DNA of 64,000 nt from contig NC_135564.1 in assembly GCF_964340395.1 (NCBI RefSeq), positions 329,501 to 393,500 on the forward strand, read 5' to 3'. This document shows, piece after piece, positions 56,443 to 64,000 of this stretch. The translations under genes and the position numbers were made by a program. How positions within the stretch are numbered: position 1 is the stretch's first letter; each line of letters opens with the position of its first letter. Under the pieces are notes generated by a model. It was given only the letters and a program-made list of their open reading frames with translations, ran no database searches and was not told the origin of the DNA. The DNA comes from Glandiceps talaboti. Taxonomy: Eukaryota > Hemichordata > Enteropneusta > Spengelidae.

Positions 56443-58204
56443 ATGGTCAAAATACCTAAGATAGTATCTCACAGAGTAGGGACAAGAAAGAGGATACGCA
56501 CTCGCAGTCAGGAGCAATGTTGGAAGCGGGAAGGGAAGCGACTTGTGCGAATCACAATCAGCAGAGATGCCACTGATAGCATGCCAGCCACGTCGGTGAA
56601 TGAATCAGAAGGTGAATGTATATACTATATCGCAGTACAGGAATTTAACTTTGTTTTACATTTGGCACTTCACTCTTCACTGAATATGTACTTCCATATA
56701 TAACATATCATTGACGGATCTGGTCTGGGACCGTGTCTAATGTCAGTGCTTTCTTGTAGTACATCGGTTGGTTAATCCATTGACCCATCCAACCACCAGC
56801 ACTCTCTATATGGGTTAATTTGCATCTGTATAGAATATAATTATATTTGTTATGTAAATTTTATTGCTATGAAATAATTTGACATCCAAAAGCCTTGAAG
56901 TTAAAGTTCTTTTGAAGTTTTTGGGAACACTGGACTGTATCAATAGATCTATTTTGTCTTATTGACATGACCAAAAATAATGCCTATTGACTTCCACTAA
57001 ACATGTAATTTTCAACCAGACTTATAAAGTCAGTACTTGTGCATTTATTGTTTTCTTTGTAGACAAACAGTGAAATAATGATATAGTGTTAAATGACTGA
57101 AATGAAAATATATCAATCACCATGTTTATACATGTGTTTATCTCTTATTTTTAACAAATAGGCCATGGTGATGAAGATTTGGTGTTTCCTGGTTTGCAGA
57201 ACCTGTCAGATGATATTCTTCTTCAGATCTTTTCCTATCTAAGTAAAGAGCAGTTAGCATATTGTGCAGTTGTGTGTCAGAATTGGAGAGATCTTGTGTA
57301 CACACCATCACTGTGGTTTGATTATGAGATACTTCGCTTTTATAATGGATCCTGGAGAGAATATCTTGATGGCAGAAATCGTCAACCACCACTGTGGCAA
57401 CTAAAGAAGGAAGTAAAGAATCTATCACGTGTTATTTCATATGGCTACAAAACAAAAACAAGACTAGTTATACAGAAGACAATAGACACATGGGGTTTGC
57501 ATCCTTGTGGTATATTTGGTGTGATGGATTTTTCCCAAGTCAAAGAACTCAAGATAAGTTGGTCAAAGTCATGGGATTGCTTGACAGATGAGAGACAACA
57601 AATCCAAGTGAATGCATTTGCTTTATTTCTCTTTCATTTGTCTGTGTCTTGTAGTTGTAATTTAGAGTCGTTACACATTCAAACATCAATGAATCTGCTT
57701 GACCAACCCTTTTTTGGTTCAATATATTTTCCATATGGTTTTACCACATTGAAAGAATTAACAGTGACGCATCTTGATATTGATGGAAAGCAAGGATTAC
57801 AACAGCGACATTTAGACATCTTATTGAGTTGTCCTAATCTGAAAAGTTTCAATCTATATCATTCCAAAGCATACAATATTGCTGATGTTATCCCTAGGTC
57901 ACAGTCTTTGGAGTCAATAAGTATGGATTTCTGCAAATGCTTTAACATCATTGACTCTGACTTGCCAAACTTGAGAGAGCTTCATGTAGGCAATGCTGTT
58001 TTTGATGGATGTGATAATCCAAATAGAAGAAGATGCAGAAAACTGAAAGATATCCTGAAAAGGTCAACAAAGTTACAGCTGATAGATATATCTGAGCAAT
58101 CAAGCAAACTGGTGAATGCAAGGAATGGGAGGAAGAAACTTTCATGCTGGAACTGGTCACATTTATGTTATTTGCACAGAACAAAAATATGTGGCTACTG
58201 GTAG
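56443..58204 (+). CDS. F-box protein with LRR-like C-terminal region
   Basis: Two coding exons, 56443-56611 and 57162-58204, joined GAAG|GTGAAT to AATAG|GCCATG in phase 1, giving 403 aa. The start is the first in-frame ATG, with A at -3 and G at +4. Residues 1-56 are strongly basic (RVGTRKRIRTRSQ, KREGKRLVR) and may be a nuclear or RNA/DNA-contact tail. Residues about 66-108 are an F-box: GLQNLSDDILLQIFSYL, then CAVVCQNWRDLVYTPSLW. The rest has irregular leucine-rich repeats (VKELKIS, LESLHIQT, LKELTVTHLD, LKSFNLYHSKA, LESISMDFC, LRELHVG, LQLIDIS). By family knowledge such proteins bind SKP1 through the F-box and choose substrates for SCF ubiquitin ligases through the repeats. I cannot assign it to a named FBXO/FBXL ortholog. 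Intron length 550 bp. Confidence 0.85.
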
Positions 58205-58530
58205 AAGAGCACTGACTTGTGTTAGCTACAAAAGATAACCAGAGCAGCTAGTTACTAAGTATGTAACAGTTACATACAGTGATTTCTCCTTCCGAGCTGT
58301 ACTGGTCATACTTTTGTTAGTAAAATGTTAGTCAAGTCATGAAAACTCAACTTGTTAGAGGTGCTTGTGTGCATACTCTCTTCATGGATATTCAGCATGT
58401 AGCATAAATAGTGGCTGTAAGTCAACAGAAAGGTAGTCGAACCTTGGCACCTAAAAGTAGTAGCAAAATTTTGATCATGTGACTTTTCCAATCATCTTGA
58501 AAATATGGAAGTTTTCCTGTCACAAGAAGT

Positions 58531-59684
58531 AACATTGTAGTAACATTGTAGTAAACATTGTAGTAACATTGTAGTAAACATTGTAGTAAACATTGTAGTA
58601 AACATTGTAGTAACATTGTAGTAACATTGTAGTAACATTGTAGTAAACATTGTAGTAAACATTGTAGTAACATTGTAGTAACATTGTAGTAAACATTGTA
58701 GTAACATTGTAGTAAACATTGTAGTAAACATTGTACATGTAGTAAACATTGTAGTAACATTGTAGTAAACATTGTAGTAACATTGTAGTAACATTGTAGT
58801 AAACATTGTAGTAACATTGTAGTAACATTGTAGTAACATTGTAGTAACATTGTAGTAACATTGAAGTAACATTGTAGTAACATTGTAGTAAACATTGTAG
58901 TAACATTGTAGTAAACATTGTAGTAACATTGTAGTAACATTGTAGTAAACATTGTAGTAACATTGTAGTAACATTGTAGTAACATTGTAGTAACATTGTA
59001 GTAAACATTGTAGTAACATTGTAGTAACATTGTAGTAAACATTGTAGTAACATTGTAGTAACATTGTAGTAAACATTGTAGTAACATTGTAGTAACATTG
59101 TAGTAAACATTGTAGTAACATTGTAGTAACATTGTAGTAACATTGTAGTAAACATTGTAGTAACATTGTAGTAACATTGTAGTAAACATTGTAGTAAACA
59201 TTGTAGTAACATTGTAGTAAACATTGTAGTAACATTGTAGTAACATTGTAGTAAACATTGTAGTAACATTGTAGTAACATTGTAGTAAACATTGTAGTAA
59301 CATTGTAGTAACATTGTAGTAAACATTGTAGTAACATTGTAGTAAACATTGTAGTAAACATTGTAGTAACATTGTAGTAACATTGTAGTAACATTGTAGT
59401 AACATTGTAGTAACATTGTAGTAAACATTGTAGTAACATTGTAGTAACATTGTAGTAAACATTGTAGTAAACATTGTAGTAAACATTGTAGTAACATTGT
59501 AGTAAACATTGTAGTAACATTGTAGTAAACATTGTAGTAACATTGTAGTAAACATTGTAGTAACATTGTAGTAAACATTGTAGTAAACATTGTAGTAACA
59601 TTGTAGTAAACATTGTAGTAACATTGTAGTAAACATTGTAGTAACATTGTAGTAAACATTGTAGTAACATTGTAGTAAACATTG
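58531..59684. repeat. Mixed 11/12-bp minisatellite, about 100 copies
   Basis: Two unit types, TAACATTGTAG (11 bp) and TAAACATTGTAG (12 bp), are interspersed. Only two other variants were noticed: CATTGTACATGTAG near 58730 and CATTGAAGTAAC near 58862. All three minus-strand frames stay open for about 400 codons because neither unit holds a stop on that strand; the resulting LLQCYYNV/TTMFTTM proteins are artefacts. The array begins about 330 bp after the F-box stop codon. Confidence 0.95.
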
Positions 59685-59904
59685 CCTACACTCACAATCA
59701 AATATACATGGCTTGTCATGCCATTCTTCAGACACAATGTAATCATAAATGTAATAGCTTCTATCAACCACCAAGAATGGTCCCGGGTGATGACTTTTGC
59801 ATCTCACCTACTTGGCCTTCTGCCACTGCTGTTGATCATTTGTGAAAGTACTTATGCATGGATTTATTTCATAATTTTGCTTTATGCCACTTCTGATTCA
59901 TCCA

Positions 59905-60309
59905 TATTATGACCATTGTATATTACAAACTAGTGGGAATACTCACCTAAGGGTTTGTCACTGTGAGGTCTTCCATATTGTGACCATTGTATATTACAAA
60001 CTAGTGGGAATACTCACCTAAGGGTTTGTCACTGTGAGGTCTTCCATATTATGACCATTGTATATTACAAACTAGTGGGAATACTCACCTAAGGGTTTGT
60101 CACTGTGAGGTCTTCCATATTGTGACCATTGTATGTTACAAACTAGTGGGAATATACTCACTAAGGGTTTGTCACTGTGAGGTCTTCCATATTGTGACCA
60201 TTGTATATTACAAACTAGTGGGAATACTCACCTAAGGGTTTGTCACTGTGAGGTCTTCCATATTGTGACCATTGTATGTTACAAACTAGTGGGAATATAC
60301 TCACTAAGG
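59905..60309. repeat. 71-73-bp minisatellite, left part (about 5.5 copies)
   Basis: The unit contains GACCATTGTATRTTACAAAC, TAGTGGGAAT, a variable ATACTCAC(C)TAAGG segment, GTTTGTCACTGTGAGGTC and TTCCATATTRT. This part is separated from the rest of the array by the 60310-61691 element. Confidence 0.95.
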
Positions 60310-61691
60310 AGGTATGTAATTCGCCCAAAACTGACCAAGTACGGGCAGAGTTACGAGCTCGTAAGTCTCAAGTACGAGTGACGTCTGAACTCGTAATTTC
60401 CATATACGGGTGACGTCATACTCTTGCAGTTGGCCTAATTTTCGATGAGTACGCAGAGGACTCACGCTTGTCGTATTCCGCGAGTACGTGGCGAATATCT
60501 GAATTGATCGGTCATCCGAGCTGACTACGTGTCCCACGAAAAAATTTGTTGTTCTGATATCAAAGTAATGTTTCGGTAAAAATTTGAAGTTTGATGAATG
60601 ACGATCGACTTGTGAATGAGCGCGGTTTGTCTTGGAGCTACAGTGTGCATAAAATCACTGTCCACCACTTGAATGACGTGAGCAAAAGACGACTGCATCG
60701 GGTGCATTGGAACGATCACACCTTCAATAACATCTCAATAAAGTTGTTCTCCTATTGACCGCCCCGTTGTCTTTTGTATGATTCATAAAAGATTTGAGAT
60801 GATTGTGAAATGGTGAGAACGGCATGTCACACTCTGACTATAGTGGCGACTTTCAAACAACTTGTCGGCATGAGATGTAACGCAACCATTGATGATTGAC
60901 TGTGATACCGAAAAGATGATTGTCGGTCAGAAGTGAAAGGAGTTTCGTTTCTTTTTCCAATAAAGATTTTCAAAGGTGTAAAACTTTTTCAGCTTCGGCC
61001 TACCTATAAATCTGCGATGTCTAGGAAGGAATCCTCATTCGATCGTGAACCTTAATAAAGCCGAAAAAGATGTCCCGTGTGAACCAGTACCATTGCACGG
61101 CGAAGCGGCAGCTATGCTTTCTCCGTGTTTGTTATGGCTAGAGTCGCAGCCTGATTGTGAACCTACCCAGTTGTTATTGCTCCGTAGTTTACCCAGAAAA
61201 GCAGCAGACAGCCGTGCAATGAAACAGAAACCCCTGACTTCGTTTTTCTGAACTTTATTTTTTCTTCTCATTGAGTGGCTAAATTGCGGACACATCGTTT
61301 TATACACATTGATACAATTTGATTACATTTACATGTCAGTGAACACTATTTATAGATGCAACCATGACAACAATACGTTCTTATCAGCTGTCCACCACGT
61401 CGTCGTCTTTCTTGTAAATACGTTTTTTGATTTATTCTACACATATTCAATTCAACAATCTTATATTCAACTCTGTATTTAGTTTTAGTATTAAATAAGT
61501 ACAATTCATTAAAAAGGGTTTCTATGTAGTACGGTACGTTTCATTTGTCTGAGAGTGCATGTAACATGTGTAAGTGTGATATGCAGCGTACGTGTACGTT
61601 CATTCTGTATGAGTGACGTCACTCGTACTTGAGACTTGCGAGCTCGTAACTCTGCCCGTACTTTGTCAGTTTTGGGCCAATTACTTACATG
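60310..61691. mobile_element. 1.38-kb inverted-repeat transposon inserted in the 72-bp array
   Basis: The ends are inverse copies over about 70 bp. The left reads GTATGTAATTCGCCCAAAAC then TGACCAAGTACGGGCAGAG, TTACGAGCTCGTAAGTCTCA and AGTACGAGTGACGTC; the right is its inverse with GGCCCAAAACTGAC. The octamer CACTAAGG, part of the array unit, is duplicated at 60302-60309 and 61692-61699, which fixes the boundaries. An 8-bp duplication suggests hAT or P-type insertion. The interior lacks a long transposase frame. One plus-strand frame ending at 61251 finishes in QKPLTSFF, a PCNA-interaction-box-like motif. GGCCCAAAA near the terminus is shared with the 27784-35156 element. Confidence 0.85.
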
Positions 61692-63663
61692 CACTAAGGG
61701 TTTGTCACTGTGAGGTCTTCCATATTATGACCATTGTATGTTACAAACTAGTGGGAATACTCACCTAAGGGTTTGTCACTGTGAGGTCTTCCATATTATG
61801 ACCATTGTATGTTACAAACTAGTGGGAATATACTCACTAAGGGTTTGTCACTGTGAGGTCTTCCATATTATGACCATTGTATGTTACAAACTAGTGGGAA
61901 TATACTCACTAAGGGTTTGTCACTGTGAGGTCTTCCATATTGTGACCATTGTATATTACAAACTAGTGGAAATATACTCACTAAGGGTTTGTCACTGTGA
62001 GGTCTTCCATATTGTGACCATTGTATGTTACAAACTAGTGGGAATACTCACCTAAGGGTTTGTCACTGTGAGGTCTTCCATATTGTGACCATTGTATATT
62101 ACAAACTAGTGGGAATATACTCACCTAAGGGTTTGTCACTGTGAGGTCTTCCATATTGTGACCATTGTATATTACAAACTAGTGGAAATATACTCACCTA
62201 AGGGTTTGTCACTGTGAGGTCTTCCATATTGTGACCATTGTATGTTACAAACTAGTGGGAATACTCACCTAAGGGTTTGTCACTGTGAGGTCTTCCATAT
62301 TGTGACCATTGTATGTTACAAACTAGTGGGAATATACTCACCTAAGGGTTTGTCACTGTGAGGTCTTCCATATTATGACCATTGTATATTACAAACTAGT
62401 GGGAATACTCACCTAAGGGTTTGTCACTGTGAGGTCTTCCATATTGTGACCATTGTATATTACAAACTAGTGGGAATATACTCACCTAAGGGTTTGTCAC
62501 TGTGAGGTCTTCCATATTGTGACCATTGTATATTACAAACTAGTGGAAATATACTCACCTAAGGGTTTGTCACTGTGAGGTCTTCCATATTGTGACCATT
62601 GTATGTTACAAACTAGTGGGAATACTCACCTAAGGGTTTGTCACTGTGAGGTCTTCCATATTGTGACCATTGTATGTTACAAACTAGTGGGAATATACTC
62701 ACCTAAGGGTTTGTCACTGTGAGGTCTTCCATATTGTGACCATTGTATATTACAAACTAGTGGGAATATACTCACTAAGGGTTTGTCACTGTGAGGTCTT
62801 CCATATTATGACCATTGTATGTTACAAACTAGTGGGAATATACTCACTAAGGGTTTGTCACTGTGAGGTCTTCCATATTATGACCATTGTATGTTACAAA
62901 CTAGTGGGAATATACTCACTAAGGGTTTGTCACTGTGAGGTCTTCCATATTATGACCATTGTATATTACAAACTAGTGGGAATATACTCACTAAGGGTTT
63001 GTCACTGTGAGGTCTTCCATATTATGACCATTGTATGTTACAAACTAGTGGGAATATACTCACTAAGGGTTTGTCACTGTGAGGTCTTCCATATTATGAC
63101 CATTGTATGTTACAAACTAGTGGGAATATACTCACTAAGGGTTTGTCACTGTGAGGTCTTCCATATTGTGACCATTGTATATTACAAACTAGTGGGAATA
63201 TACTCACTAAGGGTTTGTCACTGTGAGGTCTTCCATATTATGACCATTGTATGTTACAAACTAGTGGGAATATACTCACTAAGGGTTTGTCACTGTGAGG
63301 TCTTCCATATTATGACCATTGTATGTTACAAACTAGTGGGAATATACTCACTAAGGGTTTGTCACTGTGAGGTCTTCCACATTATGACCATTGTATGTTA
63401 CAAACTAGTGGGAATATACTCACCTAAGGGTTTGTCACTGTGAGGTCTTCCATATTATGACCATTGTATATTACAAACTAGTGGGAATATACTCACTAAG
63501 GGTCTGTTACTGTGAGGTCTTCCATATTGTAACCATTGTATATTACAAACTAGTGGGAATATACTCACTAAGGGTCTGTTACTGTGAGGTCTTCCATATT
63601 GTAACCATTGTATATTACAAACTAGTGGAAATATACTCGCTGAGGGTTTGTCACTGTGAGGTC
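61692..63663. repeat. 71-73-bp minisatellite, right part (about 27 copies)
   Basis: Same unit as 59905-60309. Three length variants occur (AATACTCACCTAAGG, AATATACTCACTAAGG, AATATACTCACCTAAGG), so only runs of 72-bp units stay open in one frame (for example 62736-63443), an artefact. Local blocks of identical variants repeat: four-unit groups around 62040-62330 and 62330-62700 recur in the same order, indicating segmental amplification. The last three units are most diverged (GGTCTGTTACTG). Confidence 0.95.
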
Positions 63664-64000
63664 TCTTGACGAGTAATGACAGGGTCCCCTTAGGTCATGA
63701 ATATTTTCCTCAGCTGAATAACGGAAAATATTGGGGAATAATATGGTATCTAATTGTTCTGCCATTTCATTGTTTAATGTTACAATATTTGTACTAGTAT
63801 CATGATTTGATCCATTAGACAATCATACACAAGACTAGCAAATATAACAACACTATATAAGTAAAGCATAAGAGAAACATTATGAAAAAAATAGTTCATT
63901 ACAGCTACTGGTATTTCAATATATTTGTTGTTAGTACTTTGTGACTTTTGAAAGAGCATTTACATAACTTTTGGTAACATGTATGACGTTCCTAGTGACT
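63664..64000. other. Window end, nothing recognised
   Basis: AT-rich single-copy sequence after the minisatellite. I see no exon, RNA gene or repeat. Confidence 0.4.

Noticed and set aside
58422-59807. Three overlapping minus-strand frames of about 400-460 codons
   Set aside because: All three frames of the 11/12-bp array are open because the unit lacks stops; the composition is repeat only.
62736-63443. 235-codon frame with 24-residue repeats
   Set aside because: The 72-bp minisatellite is open in one frame only where unit length stays 72; no start context, splice sites or family match.

Overview
This is a 64 kb window of nuclear DNA from an animal. Coding sequence is sparse and split by GT-AG introns, introns and spacers are AT-rich, and the window is full of minisatellites, microsatellites and fold-back DNA transposons. 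No operon, Shine-Dalgarno site or phage/bacterial gene is seen. The five genes are bilaterian families with intron layouts and lengths very like the vertebrate orthologs. An invertebrate bilaterian, probably marine (lophotrochozoan or invertebrate deuterostome), is the best guess; the sequence alone does not fix the species.

Genes, all rebuilt by hand with consistent splice phases: TMEM169 (minus, one coding exon, 301 aa, 13131-14036); MLX (plus, eight coding exons, 272 aa, 16535-22412); MYD88 (minus, five coding exons, 298 aa, 38774-46641); ACOT13/THEM2 (plus, three coding exons, 142 aa, 49521-54718); and an F-box/LRR-like gene (plus, two coding exons, 403 aa, 56443-58204). They act in unrelated processes (membrane protein, E-box transcription, Toll/IL-1 adaptor signalling, acyl-CoA hydrolysis, probable ubiquitin-ligase adaptor), so the window is ordinary gene order and not a functional cluster.

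Region by region: 1-12.3 kb has no recognised gene but several fold-back transposons, two of them with target-site duplications (3553-3806 and 3852-4021). 12.4-14.0 kb is TMEM169 with a 21-bp minisatellite beginning about 20 bp beyond its stop. 14.7-15.3 kb holds nested fold-backs. 16.5-22.4 kb is MLX, with a tRNA-derived SINE and a 60-bp repeat in introns. 23.6 kb is a hairpin element. 27.8-35.2 kb looks like one 7.4 kb element with inverted satellite-bearing arms, an 8-bp target duplication, a second dyad-rich satellite and a broken reverse-transcriptase relic inside. 36-37.6 kb has two minisatellites. 38.8-46.6 kb is MYD88, whose 5.1 kb first intron carries repeats and another transposon. 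47.0-47.5 kb is a large palindrome. 49.5-54.7 kb is ACOT13, whose first intron ends in 22 tandem 54-bp copies of its own 3' splice site. 56.4-58.2 kb is the F-box gene. 58.5-63.7 kb is two large tandem arrays, the second split by a 1.38 kb transposon.

The most unusual observation is the ACOT13 array: the repeat unit is the intron/exon boundary itself, and nearly every copy has the acceptor-then-donor form of a recursive-splicing site. The satellite-armed element at 27.8-35.2 kb is second. Every very long open frame outside the five genes is an artefact of tandem repeats whose period is a multiple of three or that lack stop codons.
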